Shown: positions 1 to 8,130, counted from the first letter of the stretch. The stretch is DNA of 51,182 nt from Nitrospinales bacterium (GCA_023248495.1 JAHFEK010000019.1:1-51182), one strand, 5' to 3'. Notes: generated by a model from the sequence alone, not told the origin. Numbers and translations are program-made.

Positions 1-252
1 CTTGGCGGCGTTTAACCCGGTAATCTTGGGCATATTCCAATCCAGCAGGGCGAACTTGTACCCGGCGTTGGCCCGAAGCGTCTGAAGGGCGGAGGTCCCG
101 TCATCGGCCTCCAACATCATCTCGACACCCATCTGCTTAAGCATGTTCCTCAGGGTGCGCCTCATGTTGGGCATATCGTCGGCTATCAGCACGTACCCGT
201 TTTTGAAATAGCCTTTGATATCGGCCTTCTTCTGGATTGTTTCGCCTGCCAT
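1..252 (-). CDS. CheY-like receiver domain protein (3' end outside window)
   Basis: The first 84 residues of a response-regulator receiver domain are visible; the rest lies beyond the window edge. After a short N-terminal tail the fold opens with YVLIADDMPNMRRTL, giving the acidic pocket. The phosphoacceptor is the Asp in the later FALLDWNMPKITG strand. The ATG at 252 follows a purine-rich AAGGGA and lies only 5 bases after the stop of the nine-haem cytochrome gene, so it is probably the last visible gene of the cNMP/Fe-S operon. Whether an output domain follows cannot be seen. The family (phosphoryl-accepting receiver) is secure; the partner kinase is unknown. Confidence 0.85.
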   Translation of the reverse strand, partial: MAGETIQKKADIKGYFKNGYVLIADDMPNMRRTLRNMLKQMGVEMMLEADDGTSALQTLRANAGYKFALLDWNMPKITGLNAAK

Positions 253-257
253 ACTTG

Positions 258-1067
258 TTATCCCTTTTTCTTTTCCACTACAAGATGGAACCCGTGACAC
301 TTGATGCAGGTGGTTCCCATCCGGGCATCATGACATTCCATGCACTTCGCCACAGAGGGAAGGTTCTCTTCGCTTAACTCGGGAATTGTCAGAATATCCT
401 TGTGGCAGTTGAGGCAGTTAAAACCGCTATGCCGGGCATGTTTGAAGGCCACTTTGTTCACGTAGTGAACCGGTTCGGCGTTTTCTGCCAATTCGGCGTT
501 TCCATGGTGGCACGGAAAACAACTGTCGGAATTAAGTTGCGCCACGCTATACCCCAGCGTCCCCTTTCCGTCCGTATTGATATGGCAGTCGCCGCATTTT
601 TCCATTTTCATTCCGGGAGCCTTCTCCACATGAATGCTGTGTGGAAAAACCCTGTTCGGCTCCGGCTTTTTCATGATGGGGCGTTTTTTTATTTCCGGGT
701 GGGCGGAATAATCATGGCAGGAATTGCACACCACCGAGCCGGGAAAAGAGACCCGGATATCCGGCCCTTTATGCTCTATATGGCAATCGATACACCTCAT
801 CCGTTCCGTAATCTTACGCTTCTCCTCCGCCGCCGACGGGGCGAGGTGCGCCGCCGCGCGCTCATGGCACTTCTCGCATTTGTCATTACGCACGTTGCGC
901 CAGGGCGTGTGGCACACCATGCAATCGGTTGCCAGCGCCTGATGCTTGAGTGAAAGGCCGCCGCCCATGAGCCGGCGGACATCGCCGCTTTTCGCGAATG
1001 CCAACAACACTAACGTCAACAACGCCAGGAATACCGACGTGGCAAACCGGAGGCCGTTCTTGCCCAT
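258..1067 (-). CDS. Nine-haem membrane-anchored cytochrome c
   Basis: 269 aa. An uncleaved-looking N-terminal hydrophobic segment (about residues 8-25) is followed by nine CxxCH haem c sites: CMVCH, CEKCH, CIDCH, CNSCH, CGDCH, CFPCH, CLNCH, CMECH and CIKCH. Many extra His residues could be distal ligands. The spacing is typical of the cytochrome c3/c7/NapC-NrfH-like multihaem superfamily, and the domain should sit on the periplasmic face. The start at 1067 is chosen because its ATG overlaps the TGA of the upstream membrane-protein gene (TGATG), implying translational coupling; a longer reading from 1148 has no such support. It probably passes electrons between the haem-b membrane protein and a periplasmic partner. 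The exact substrate is not evident. Confidence 0.85.
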   Translation of the reverse strand: MGKNGLRFATSVFLALLTLVLLAFAKSGDVRRLMGGGLSLKHQALATDCMVCHTPWRNVRNDKCEKCHERAAAHLAPSAAEEKRKITERMRCIDCHIEHKGPDIRVSFPGSVVCNSCHDYSAHPEIKKRPIMKKPEPNRVFPHSIHVEKAPGMKMEKCGDCHINTDGKGTLGYSVAQLNSDSCFPCHHGNAELAENAEPVHYVNKVAFKHARHSGFNCLNCHKDILTIPELSEENLPSVAKCMECHDARMGTTCIKCHGFHLVVEKKKG

Positions 1068-1906
1068 CAGTAATACAACACCATGAATAGGTGAAACAGG
1101 ATCATCGCGAAAACAACGAACGACACCGGCAGATGAAACCACAGCCAAAAATCAAAGAGCTCCAATTTTACCAAGCGCATGGTGAATCGCTCCTTTTCCA
1201 CCACGATATTCTGCAACAGCCGGAGATGATACTTCTCATCGTTGGAAACCCGAGGGAACAACGCTTCCAGTTGGCGGCGCCGCTGGCGGATTAGCGTGCG
1301 CTCCTCCTTCAACAGATAGCTCCACGGTATACGCCGCAGTTCAAGATAGGGCCGTATTTGATCCCGGTAGAGTTTTTTTAACTGCTCCGACGCCGTTTGC
1401 AGGTCGCTGTCGGCATCGTGAGCGCATTTGGCGATTTTTTCGCGCAGGATGTCCCGCGTCATCATCTCCCTGCCGTCCTTCATGAGGGAAATCGGCGTGA
1501 GCTTGAAAATGAGCGAGCCAGCCACGCCGCTTCCCATGGTGAGCGCAAAAAGGACGAATAAGCCGCCGCCAAATGTGCCGGAAACGTGAAATCCCATATG
1601 CATTAAAACCAACGCCCCGGCGATCACTCCCAAATATACATGAGCCGTCAGCCAAGCGCTCGTGGGGCCGATTCTGAGGTGATACACATGTTTGCGCGCC
1701 TTATACACCATCAGAAAAATCGTAAGGAGAAACGCCAAAACCCCAAACGCAAGGCCGGAGAACGTGCCGCCGCGTGGCAGACCCCCGCCGGCATATATCC
1801 AATACCACCCCGCCAAAAGCGCCGAAACCGCCGCAAAGACAACGGGCCATCGCCCGCGCAATACCTGGAGATCGATTTTATTTTTTAGGAATTCATTTTC
1901 CATCAC
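1067..1906 (-). CDS. Cytochrome b-like polytopic membrane protein
   Basis: 279 aa with about five hydrophobic helices (roughly 20-38, 50-68, 86-106, 112-134 and 253-278). A charged, probably cytoplasmic helical region (about 140-250) lies before the last helix. Histidines sit in or next to membrane segments (H89, H103, H107, H258, H272), as expected for bis-His haem b. I infer a cytochrome b561/ferric-reductase-like electron carrier. It lies between the cytoplasmic cNMP/Fe-S protein gene (24 bases upstream) and the periplasmic nine-haem cytochrome gene (overlapping stop/start), which fits a transmembrane electron conduit. No family name can be assigned by motif alone. Confidence 0.7.
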   Translation of the reverse strand: MMENEFLKNKIDLQVLRGRWPVVFAAVSALLAGWYWIYAGGGLPRGGTFSGLAFGVLAFLLTIFLMVYKARKHVYHLRIGPTSAWLTAHVYLGVIAGALVLMHMGFHVSGTFGGGLFVLFALTMGSGVAGSLIFKLTPISLMKDGREMMTRDILREKIAKCAHDADSDLQTASEQLKKLYRDQIRPYLELRRIPWSYLLKEERTLIRQRRRQLEALFPRVSNDEKYHLRLLQNIVVEKERFTMRLVKLELFDFWLWFHLPVSFVVFAMILFHLFMVLYY

Positions 1907-1930
1907 GTATCCCCATAGTTGCCGCCAGCA

Positions 1931-3364
1931 TCATGTGATGGCCTTGAAATCGAGGAAATATTCGGTCGGGTTCACATGGCGCGCCGCGCCGGTGGGGCAG
2001 TTATATACGCATCCCATGAATTCATGATCCTTGCAAAGATCGCATTTCACCGCTTGTTTCTTTACGCGCGCCGGCCCGGCCGGGCTGGCGGTTTCACCGG
2101 AAGGCGCGGCCCGCGCCCCGCCCCCCTTGAACCGCCCCAACGGGCCGAGAAGGTGATGCCATGGGCTTAGCCCCGCATCGCCATCCCGCCGGACCACCAC
2201 GGCGATGTTCCCGTGCGGGCATAGGCGCGCGCAACCGCCGCAACCGATGCAATAATCCTCGTGGTAAATCTCCCCCTGCAGATTCCTTTTGATGGCGCCG
2301 GTGGGACAACTGGACATGCAGACCGGATCGGCGCAGTTACGGCACGAAGTGGGAAGCAGAATGTAGTCGTTAAGCTTCATCCCTTTGCGTATCAGGCGTG
2401 AATCCCCCCCGTGCAACGCGGCGCACGCTTTTACGCAACTGTCGCACTGCACGCACTTGGTGATGTCCATGAGCAGAAGCGCCTTGGACTGGATCAGTCC
2501 CCCTTCGGTCAGAGCGGAAAGTTTACGGGCCATGAAGCCGCTATTGCCGATCTGCTCGTTGCGCTCGCGCCGTTTTCGTATCACCATCTCGAATGCCGCC
2601 CGCAACGGCTCGTTCATTTCAAGAATATGGCTGAAATCAGCCATGGCTATTTTAATCACCTCCAGACGGTTGAGGGCCGATATGGTGGCGGTTCTCCGCC
2701 CCTTTTCCATCAATGCCATCTCGCCGAAGTAGCTCCCTTCGTTCAGGTAGGCGAGCACCCGTTCCCCCATCCTGGCGTCGCGCCGCGACACTTTGGCGAA
2801 GCCGTACCGTATCAGATAGAAAGCATCGACTTCGTCCCCCTCATTAAAAACCACCTCATTCCCTCGGAATGTTTGCAAGGTTGCCGCGCCGCGGATTTTT
2901 TCTATCATCTCTTCCGTGAGGGATGCGAATATCGGCACTTTGGAAAGCTGGGCGCCAAGCGCGCGCCGGAGATAGATGGCGTCCAAACGCTCCTTGACCA
3001 CCGGAAATTTATCGATGATGCTGAAGATGTCATCGCGCGAAATACGCAGCAGCTTCACATCCGTCCCGGCCAGAACGTCCGCCGTGCGCGGCGTGCCCGA
3101 CATGGCGGCGATTTCCCCGAAAATTTCACCCGCGCTGATGGAAATCCTCTTTGGCGTCTCCGCTCCCATTCCGGGAACAAGAACCGCCGCGGAACCTTCA
3201 AGGATAATGCTGCACGTTTCCTCGTACTCGCCTTGGCGGCAAATATAATCGCCGGCCTTGTAATGGACGGGATTGATCCCTTGGATGGCGGCGAGCAACT
3301 GATCGGGATCCAGCCCTTCAAACAGGGCCATTTTAGCGATGCCGGGTATCAGATCAAGGGCCAT
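1931..3364 (-). CDS. Dual cyclic-nucleotide-binding domain / four 4Fe-4S cluster protein
   Basis: 477 aa, no signal peptide, so cytoplasmic. There are two tandem cNMP-binding folds (about 12-130 and 143-262). Each keeps the phosphate-binding cassette with its Arg: FGEIAAMSGTPRTA at 82-95 and FGEMALMEKGRRTA at 213-226. The C-terminal half is a polyferredoxin of HycB/PhsB type with 16 Cys in four groups: 304/307/310/314, 341/344/349/353, 372/375/378/382 and 441/444/452/456. A Gly/Ala/Pro linker (about 414-434) precedes the last group. It is the first gene of the run leading to the haem-b protein and the nine-haem cytochrome. I infer a redox protein gated or tuned by a cyclic nucleotide. The ATG at 3364 has only a weak Shine-Dalgarno. 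Confidence 0.85.
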   Translation of the reverse strand: MALDLIPGIAKMALFEGLDPDQLLAAIQGINPVHYKAGDYICRQGEYEETCSIILEGSAAVLVPGMGAETPKRISISAGEIFGEIAAMSGTPRTADVLAGTDVKLLRISRDDIFSIIDKFPVVKERLDAIYLRRALGAQLSKVPIFASLTEEMIEKIRGAATLQTFRGNEVVFNEGDEVDAFYLIRYGFAKVSRRDARMGERVLAYLNEGSYFGEMALMEKGRRTATISALNRLEVIKIAMADFSHILEMNEPLRAAFEMVIRKRRERNEQIGNSGFMARKLSALTEGGLIQSKALLLMDITKCVQCDSCVKACAALHGGDSRLIRKGMKLNDYILLPTSCRNCADPVCMSSCPTGAIKRNLQGEIYHEDYCIGCGGCARLCPHGNIAVVVRRDGDAGLSPWHHLLGPLGRFKGGGARAAPSGETASPAGPARVKKQAVKCDLCKDHEFMGCVYNCPTGAARHVNPTEYFLDFKAIT

Positions 3365-3494
3365 AGTTACACGGATTTCCCGCGCATGATTTCTCCGGCT
3401 GACACTTTCATACCTGAACTATAAGTAAATTATGCGGCTACCGCAAGCGCGGCCGGGAAAGGCGCGGGGTCAACCTGACGGGAATGCCGCCGCG

Positions 3495-4382
3495 TTAGCG
3501 GAGTGTTTTTATCTCCAGCTTCCCGTCGATCATGCGAGGCAGGTAAAGCGCCCTTGTACCGGGGATATACAGAAAATCGGCCGGCCCCCCATAAGCGCCG
3601 GGAAGTACCTCGAATGTTCCCTTGTTTACATCGACGCGAATCAACACCCCTTTCTCCGGCTCGAACGCCACCCAGTCTGACACGAGAAAAAATCCTTTCC
3701 CCATCGGCTGGAGGCCATCGTAAAAACCGGGACGATCAATTATCCTATGGTACGCGGCGGTCTTTTGTGAAAAATCCACCACTCCAACCTCGCCCGATGC
3801 CTTCCCATCCTGATTGGCGAAACCGGCAACGTAGAGCTGTTTCGCTTTCGCGTCATACCAAAGACCGTTAGGGCCGGAAACGGCCGCGCCAATATCGCGG
3901 TAGCTTTTCGCCTTCACGTCCACCTCGAATATCTTATTGATGTCCGTAGCGGAGACAAAAAGCCCGTGGCCATCCTTCACGGCGAGATCGTTGAGATACG
4001 CGGTCTTTTCCGCCGTGAAATCGAGGTCGAGCACCTTCTCGCCGCTTTGCAGGTTAAAGCCAAGCAAGTGGTCGATGTCGGCGACATAAAGCACATTCCC
4101 CAGTATGGCAAGCCCCTTCGGGCCGTCAAGACCGGTTATGAAATCCTTTTTCACCATGTTGCCCGCGAGATCCAACTTCGCGATATAGCCGTCGCCGTCT
4201 TTCGCGCTCGGCTCCAGCTTCACCCCGAGGTTGGATACATACAGGTATTTGCCCGCGAGCGCCACGCTTTCGGGCGAGTTGAACCCATCGATGATTTTAT
4301 CTTTAGCAAACACCGGGGCGGCAAGAACAAGTACAACAGCGGCGCAAAGGAAAGCGGCAATGGGGGACAGCGGTTTCTTCAT
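3495..4382 (-). CDS. Secreted SMP-30/NHL-like beta-propeller protein
   Basis: 295 aa. A clear signal peptide ends near VFA-KDK. The mature part is a series of blade-like repeats (KYLYVSNLG, NVLYVADIDHLLGF, HGLFVSATDINKIFEV, KQLYVAGFANQDG) typical of SMP-30/gluconolactonase and NHL propellers. Residues such as the NDLAVKDG and GPNGLWYD loops resemble metal-site positions of SMP-30-type lactonases, but I cannot confirm a catalytic set. It is expected in the periplasm. It lies alone between the cNMP operon and rhlE, on the same strand as both. Enzyme or ligand-binding scaffold: undecided. Confidence 0.65.
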   Translation of the reverse strand: MKKPLSPIAAFLCAAVVLVLAAPVFAKDKIIDGFNSPESVALAGKYLYVSNLGVKLEPSAKDGDGYIAKLDLAGNMVKKDFITGLDGPKGLAILGNVLYVADIDHLLGFNLQSGEKVLDLDFTAEKTAYLNDLAVKDGHGLFVSATDINKIFEVDVKAKSYRDIGAAVSGPNGLWYDAKAKQLYVAGFANQDGKASGEVGVVDFSQKTAAYHRIIDRPGFYDGLQPMGKGFFLVSDWVAFEPEKGVLIRVDVNKGTFEVLPGAYGGPADFLYIPGTRALYLPRMIDGKLEIKTLR

Positions 4383-4463
4383 GCAGACCTCCAGATTGAA
4401 TTAAAAACCATTCCAATTCATTTATGGCGATTATATATCAACCGCATGGCGGCGGCGCGGGGC

Positions 4464-4508
4464 AAAAAAAAGGCGGGAGCCGCGGCATTTCGCCGCGGGC
4501 ATCCCGCC
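4464..4508 (-). terminator. Intrinsic terminator of rhlE
   Basis: Just past the rhlE stop, read on the minus strand, a long GC-rich stem (GGCGGGA paired with TCCCGCC, plus an inner GC arm with a small bulge) is followed by a run of eight T. This is a classic rho-independent terminator. Confidence 0.85.
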
Positions 4509-4522
4509 CAAAGGTCTAACGG

Positions 4523-5785
4523 TCAGCGGCTGGCGTAGGAGCGATTCCCCTGCGGCCGCGCGGGGCGGAACGGGCGTCCCCCCTGGTTGTTAAAGCGGCG
4601 CGGGCCGCCGCCGGAGCGTCCGGCCGGGCCGTTTGCCAGGTGCGCCGCGTGAAACGGATGTTCCACGTCCACCGGAATGCTCACCTTGATGATCCGCTCG
4701 ATGGCGCGCAGGATGGAGCGTTCCTCCCCGTCGCACAGCGAGATGGCGATACCGGCCGCCCCGGCGCGCGCGGTGCGCCCGATGCGGTGCACGTAGGCTT
4801 CCGGCTCCATCGGCATTTCGAAGTTGATGACGTGCGTCACCCCCTTGATGTCGATGCCGCGCGAAGCGATATCGGTGGCCACCAAAACGCGGGCGCGGCC
4901 GGCGCTGAAATTCTTCAGCGCGAGCATGCGGGCTCCCTGCGATTTGTTGCCGTGGATCGCCTCGGCGAGAATGTTGTTCTTGTTCAGCTTTTCCGCCACG
5001 CGGTTGGCCTTATGCTTGGTCCGGGTGAAAATCAGCGCGCGGCTGATTTTGACATCCTTCATAAGCGAAAGGAGCAACGTTTCCTTGTTATCCCGCTCCA
5101 CGAAGAGAACTTTTTGTTCCACCTTCTCGGCGGTTGAGGAAACGGGGCTCACCGTCACCGCCATGGGATTGCGCAGGAGGCTGTTGGCCAGCCCCGTCAC
5201 GGTTTCCGGCATGGTGGCGGAGAAAAACAGCGTCTGCCGTTTTTGCGGCAGCGCGGCGATGATCCGTTTCACGTCGGGAATGAACCCCATGTCGAGCATC
5301 CGGTCGGCTTCGTCCAGAACGAAGATTTCCAGTTTATCGAGGAACACGTGGCGCTGGTTCATCAGGTCGAGCAACCGGCCCGGCGTGGCGATCAGGATGT
5401 CAACACCGCGGGACATGGCCCGAATCTGGTGGACGATGCTGACGCCGCCGAACGCCACGGTGTGGCTGACGCGCATATGGCGGCCATAGGTGCGGAAGCT
5501 TTCGCCAATCTGGTTGGCCAGTTCGCGTGTGGGAGCCAAGATCAAGGCCCGCGGCGCATTGCGCCGGAGCGGCAGTTTGGCTTCTGAAATCAGTTGAAGC
5601 ATCGGCAACGCGAAGGCCGCGGTTTTGCCGGTGCCCGTTTGCGCACAGCCCAGTAAATCGCGCCCCAACAGCAGGTGCGGTATCGACTGCGCCTGTATCG
5701 GGGTGGGGGTCTCATATTTCGCGTCGCGCAGTGCGCGGCGGAGGGGCTCCACCAACCCCAGGTGGTCAAAAGATGCAATGGTCAT
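4523..5785 (-). CDS. rhlE: DEAD-box ATP-dependent RNA helicase (RhlE type)
   Basis: 420 aa. All core helicase motifs are visible: the Q motif around [11 protein letters not shown], motif I AQTGTGKT (48-55), PTRELA (84-89), TPGRL, DEAD (157-160), SAT (188-190), then [29 protein letters not shown] and [10 protein letters not shown] in the second RecA lobe. A Gly/Arg-rich tail ([20 protein letters not shown]) follows, as in RhlE proteins. It unwinds RNA duplexes in ribosome biogenesis and at low temperature. It lies 88 bases downstream of the RRM protein gene on the same strand, a pairing familiar from cold-adaptation loci, and ends in a strong terminator. Confidence 0.93.
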   Translation of the reverse strand: MTIASFDHLGLVEPLRRALRDAKYETPTPIQAQSIPHLLLGRDLLGCAQTGTGKTAAFALPMLQLISEAKLPLRRNAPRALILAPTRELANQIGESFRTYGRHMRVSHTVAFGGVSIVHQIRAMSRGVDILIATPGRLLDLMNQRHVFLDKLEIFVLDEADRMLDMGFIPDVKRIIAALPQKRQTLFFSATMPETVTGLANSLLRNPMAVTVSPVSSTAEKVEQKVLFVERDNKETLLLSLMKDVKISRALIFTRTKHKANRVAEKLNKNNILAEAIHGNKSQGARMLALKNFSAGRARVLVATDIASRGIDIKGVTHVINFEMPMEPEAYVHRIGRTARAGAAGIAISLCDGEERSILRAIERIIKVSIPVDVEHPFHAAHLANGPAGRSGGGPRRFNNQGGRPFRPARPQGNRSYASR

Positions 5786-5831
5786 GCAATTGTTCCTATA
5801 ATTTGAAAAAGTCGTTTGGAAAAAGAAGGCG

Positions 5832-5853
5832 CCGCCCCGTTAACCCGGGGCGG
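5832..5853 (-). terminator. Hairpin between RRM gene and rhlE (terminator/attenuator)
   Basis: CCGCCCC pairs with GGGGCGG around a short loop directly after the RRM gene stop. On the minus strand it is followed by a pyrimidine/T-rich stretch (CGCCTTCTTTTT). It could terminate part of the transcripts and so set the RRM protein to helicase ratio. Confidence 0.6.
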
Positions 5854-5873
5854 ACCTGAATAGGTTGTCGGTA

Positions 5874-6140
5874 TTACCAGGAGCGGCGGGGTGCCCGTTC
5901 CTTGCGTTCTTCGGCCTGATTCACCTTCATCGGGCGGCCTTTGAGGTCTTTGCCGTTCAATGCTTCGATGGCGGAGGTGGCATCGGAATCTTCCATTTCA
6001 ACAAAGCCAAAACCGCGGCTACGGCCGGTTTCGCGGTCGGTGATAACACGGGCGGAGGTCACGGCGCCATGAGCCTCAAACAGGCTGCGAAGGTCGGTTT
6101 CAGTTGCGCCGAAAGGGAGGTTGCCTACGAAAATATTCAT
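5874..6140 (-). CDS. Small RRM-type RNA-binding protein
   Basis: 88 aa, a single RNA recognition motif. RNP2 is IFVGNL (residues 3-8) and RNP1 is RGFGFVEM, both complete with the aromatic RNA-contacting residues. A short basic tail (ERKERAPRRSW) ends the protein. It resembles the Rbp family first described in cyanobacteria and widespread in environmental bacteria, often cold-induced. It is the upstream partner of rhlE; a hairpin separates the two. The roughly 140 bases before its ATG hold no gene on this strand and could be a regulatory leader. Confidence 0.9.
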   Translation of the reverse strand: MNIFVGNLPFGATETDLRSLFEAHGAVTSARVITDRETGRSRGFGFVEMEDSDATSAIEALNGKDLKGRPMKVNQAEERKERAPRRSW

Positions 6141-6385
6141 CTACTGGATCCTTTACAAAAAAGACTATGGCATATCACCCGTTCATTCGGATGTGCCGGG
6201 GTGCCGAATTCTGGAAGTCAAAGACTGAGGCGGGTTAACGTCATCAGCAAGCAGCCAAAATCTGGCAAAACATTAAAACTGTTATGAGGATACCAGAATA
6301 TTTTGAAATAACAAGCGAAATCTTTTATGGGAGGACGCCCCGGCTCCAAGTATACCTCGCCAGCCCTATGTCGTATAATAATCCC

Positions 6386-6898
6386 ATGAAACATCGGCAC
6401 CCCGTGGTTGTGATTGTTCTAATTGGAGTGATGGCGATTATGGTTAACGCGGCGGATTATAAAGTGCCACCAAAAGAGCGGTTACGCGCCACCCTCACGG
6501 CGGAACAATACCATGTAACGCAGGAAAACGGCACCGAGCGCCCCTTCGCCAACGCCTACTGGGATAACAAAGAGGACGGCATATACGTGGACATCGTCAC
6601 CGGCGAACCGCTCTTCAGCAGCCGCGATAAGTACGATTCCGGAACCGGCTGGCCCAGTTTTTCCCGGCCTTTGGAAAAAGAAAATGTAGTCGAACGGATC
6701 GATAAAGGACTTTTACAAAACCGGACGGAGATACGGAGCAAGCATGGCAACAGCCATCTCGGCCATGTCTTCGCCGACGGCCCGTCGCCAACCGGACAGC
6801 GCTACTGCATGAACTCCGCCGCGCTCCGGTTCATCCCGGCGGCCAACATGGAAAAAGAGGGATACGGGACTTACCTGAAACTCTTCGAGCGCCGCTAA
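6386..6898 (+). CDS. msrB: Exported peptide-methionine (R)-S-oxide reductase MsrB
   Basis: 170 aa from the ATG at 6386, which gives a signal peptide ([21 protein letters not shown]). A longer reading from 6284 would bury that signal. The catalytic Cys is in [13 protein letters not shown]; the sulfoxide-binding WPSF and HLGHVF signatures are intact. The two CxxC zinc pairs of many MsrB proteins are absent. It reduces the R epimer of methionine sulfoxide, here presumably in the periplasm. It is followed by exported msrA after a gap of 5 bases, so the pair acts as one repair unit. The start lacks an obvious Shine-Dalgarno. Confidence 0.9.
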   Translation: MKHRHPVVVIVLIGVMAIMVNAADYKVPPKERLRATLTAEQYHVTQENGTERPFANAYWDNKEDGIYVDIVTGEPLFSSRDKYDSGTGWPSFSRPLEKENVVERIDKGLLQNRTEIRSKHGNSHLGHVFADGPSPTGQRYCMNSAALRFIPAANMEKEGYGTYLKLFERR

Positions 6899-6903
6899 CC
6901 GCA

Positions 6904-7545
6904 ATGAAAGGAACCGCCATCATCACCATGTGCATCGTGCTTGCGGCCGCTCACACGGGTTTTGCCGCGGGTAAGGGAGAACCTCACATGGAACGGGCGA
7001 CATTCGCGGGAGGCTGTTTCTGGTGCATGGAACCGCCCTTCGAGAAAACGCATGGCGTGACGGACGTCATCAGCGGGTACACAGGCGGAACCAAGGCAAA
7101 CCCCACCTATGAGGAGGTTTCATCCGGCACGACCGGCCACCTTGAAGCGGTGCAGGTGAAATTCGATCCCTCCAAGGTGACGTACGATGCCCTGCTGGAA
7201 ATCTATTGGCGCAACATCGACCCAACCAATCCCATCGGCCAGTTCGCCGATAGCGGAGAGCAATACAAGCCGGCCATCTTCTATCACAACGATACGCAAA
7301 AACACCTTGCCGAAGAATCCAGGAAACGGTTGCAGGCGTCGGGCAAATTCAAAAAACCGATAGTAGTGGAGATCCGGAAGGCGGAGGAGTTTTACCCGGC
7401 CGAAGAATATCACCAAGATTTTTACAAGAAGAACGCCGAACACTACAAGCGGTACCGCTTCGGCTCAGGCCGCGACCGGTTCCTGGAAAAAACGTGGGGC
7501 GCCGAGGAAATCCCCTCCCCTGCCATGCCCCCCGCCAAAAAATAA
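6904..7545 (+). CDS. msrA: Exported peptide-methionine (S)-S-oxide reductase MsrA
   Basis: 213 aa. A signal peptide (ITMCIVLAAAHTGFA-AGK) precedes the MsrA domain. The catalytic motif GGCFWCMEPPFE, the substrate-pocket stretch GYTGGTKANPTYEEVSSGTTGHLEAV, and YHQDFYKKN are all present. It reduces the S epimer of methionine sulfoxide. It starts 5 bases after the msrB stop, and both carry export signals, so they together repair envelope proteins. The reductant is not encoded nearby. A Lys/Pro-rich tail ends the protein. Confidence 0.93.
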   Translation: MKGTAIITMCIVLAAAHTGFAAGKGEPHMERATFAGGCFWCMEPPFEKTHGVTDVISGYTGGTKANPTYEEVSSGTTGHLEAVQVKFDPSKVTYDALLEIYWRNIDPTNPIGQFADSGEQYKPAIFYHNDTQKHLAEESRKRLQASGKFKKPIVVEIRKAEEFYPAEEYHQDFYKKNAEHYKRYRFGSGRDRFLEKTWGAEEIPSPAMPPAKK

Positions 7546-7738
7546 CGCCGTCCCGTTTTGCCGGGTAATCAGCCACGCAGATGGCTCACTATTTGACCCA
7601 TTACACATTACATATCAACATATTAAGCAGACAACACCCAATTCCTTGAGACATATCTTCAAATAGAACTAATTTTGCCTAAAGTTATGGCGCGGGGGTT
7701 CCGATAAGATTTGTCAGAAGAACATAATTTGAGATTAA

Positions 7739-7757
7739 CTTGCCAGAAGGCAAGGAG
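7739..7757 (+). promoter_or_regulatory. Hairpin overlapping the leader-peptide Shine-Dalgarno
   Basis: CTTGCC pairs perfectly with GGCAAG around an AGAA loop (7739-7754). The 3' arm shares its last bases with the AAGGAG ribosome-binding site (7752-7757) of the 9-codon ORF at 7767. Opening or closing this stem could change translation of the leader peptide. The function is inferred from geometry only. Confidence 0.4.
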
Positions 7758-7766
7758 AGAATTGAA

Positions 7767-7796
7767 ATGGCACACTTTGGAGGGAGCATCAGATGA
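7767..7796 (+). CDS. Nine-codon leader peptide ORF
   Basis: ATG at 7767 has a good ribosome-binding site (AAGGAG about 9 bases upstream) and encodes MAHFGGSIR. Its TGA (7794-7796) overlaps the ATG of the next small ORF (7793-7795) as ATGA, the arrangement of translationally coupled genes. The GGAGGG inside the leader is also the Shine-Dalgarno of the next ORF. Expression is unproven; the two correctly placed ribosome-binding sites are the main evidence. Confidence 0.45.
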   Translation: MAHFGGSIR

Positions 7797-7942
7797 GCGG
7801 AATTTCTAGAGTTGGCGGCGGCGCACCGAGGGTATCTTCCGGTGCCAGCAAACGAGCAAGCGCACCCAAAGGCGGCGCCCCTAAAGCTTCAGCTCCCAGC
7901 CCGGCGGCAGGACGGGGCGGCAAGATTAACATCCGCGCCTAA
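7793..7942 (+). CDS. Small basic Gly/Ala/Ser/Pro-rich protein, 49 aa, unknown
   Basis: 49 codons (MSGISRVGGGAPRVSSG..., ending GGKINIRA), preceded by a strong GGAGGGA ribosome-binding site 7 bases before the ATG and followed within 20 bases by an intrinsic terminator. The protein is low-complexity and basic (K and R, no D or E), so probably disordered. No known family is recognised. It is coupled to a 9-codon leader. It could be a nucleic-acid-binding or regulatory micropeptide, or a modified-peptide precursor. No modification enzyme apart from a GNAT acetyltransferase 190 bases downstream is nearby. Confidence 0.55.
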   Translation: MSGISRVGGGAPRVSSGASKRASAPKGGAPKASAPSPAAGRGGKINIRA

Positions 7943-7957
7943 TAAAAATGATAGTTG

Positions 7958-7982
7958 GGCCGCCATCCAACGGCGGCTTTTT
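7958..7982 (+). terminator. Intrinsic terminator after the 49-aa ORF
   Basis: GCCGCC (7959-7964) and GGCGGC (7972-7977) form a perfect 6-bp stem with a 7-base loop, followed by TTTTT. It closes the leader/small-ORF transcript. The 3' half coincides with the apbE-like fragment described next. Confidence 0.75.
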
Positions 7983-8025
7983 CGATATCACCTCCGGCAT
8001 CCCGCACAATCTGGCCCACCTTTAG
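7972..8025 (+). pseudogene. Fragment resembling apbE coding sequence
   Basis: In one frame this stretch reads GGFFDITSGIP before diverging and stopping at TAG 8023. The intact apbE gene at 9228-9264 reads GGLFDITSGIL. The nucleotides match at about 34 of 38 positions, with a 19-base identical run. GG-FDIT is a conserved motif of FAD:protein FMN transferases. It is best read as a leftover of an apbE copy or a short duplicated tract. An ATG at 7948 opens the frame, but it has no ribosome-binding site. Confidence 0.45.
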
Positions 8026-8130
8026 CAAACATCCCTTAACGGCGATAACCGGGCATTTCCCTGAATTCCCGCAGCCCGTCCGGCCCGCCAATTGTCCAGC
8101 CCCCCGCCGGAAGAGGGAACTGAAAAAAAC

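Noticed and set aside
2411-3424. A 337-codon plus-strand frame opposite the cNMP/Fe-S gene
   Set aside because: Shadow of a gene with clear cNMP and Cys motifs.
6374-6379. TATAAT just before the msrB start
   Set aside because: It would give a leaderless message and no -35 is visible; too weak to call a promoter.
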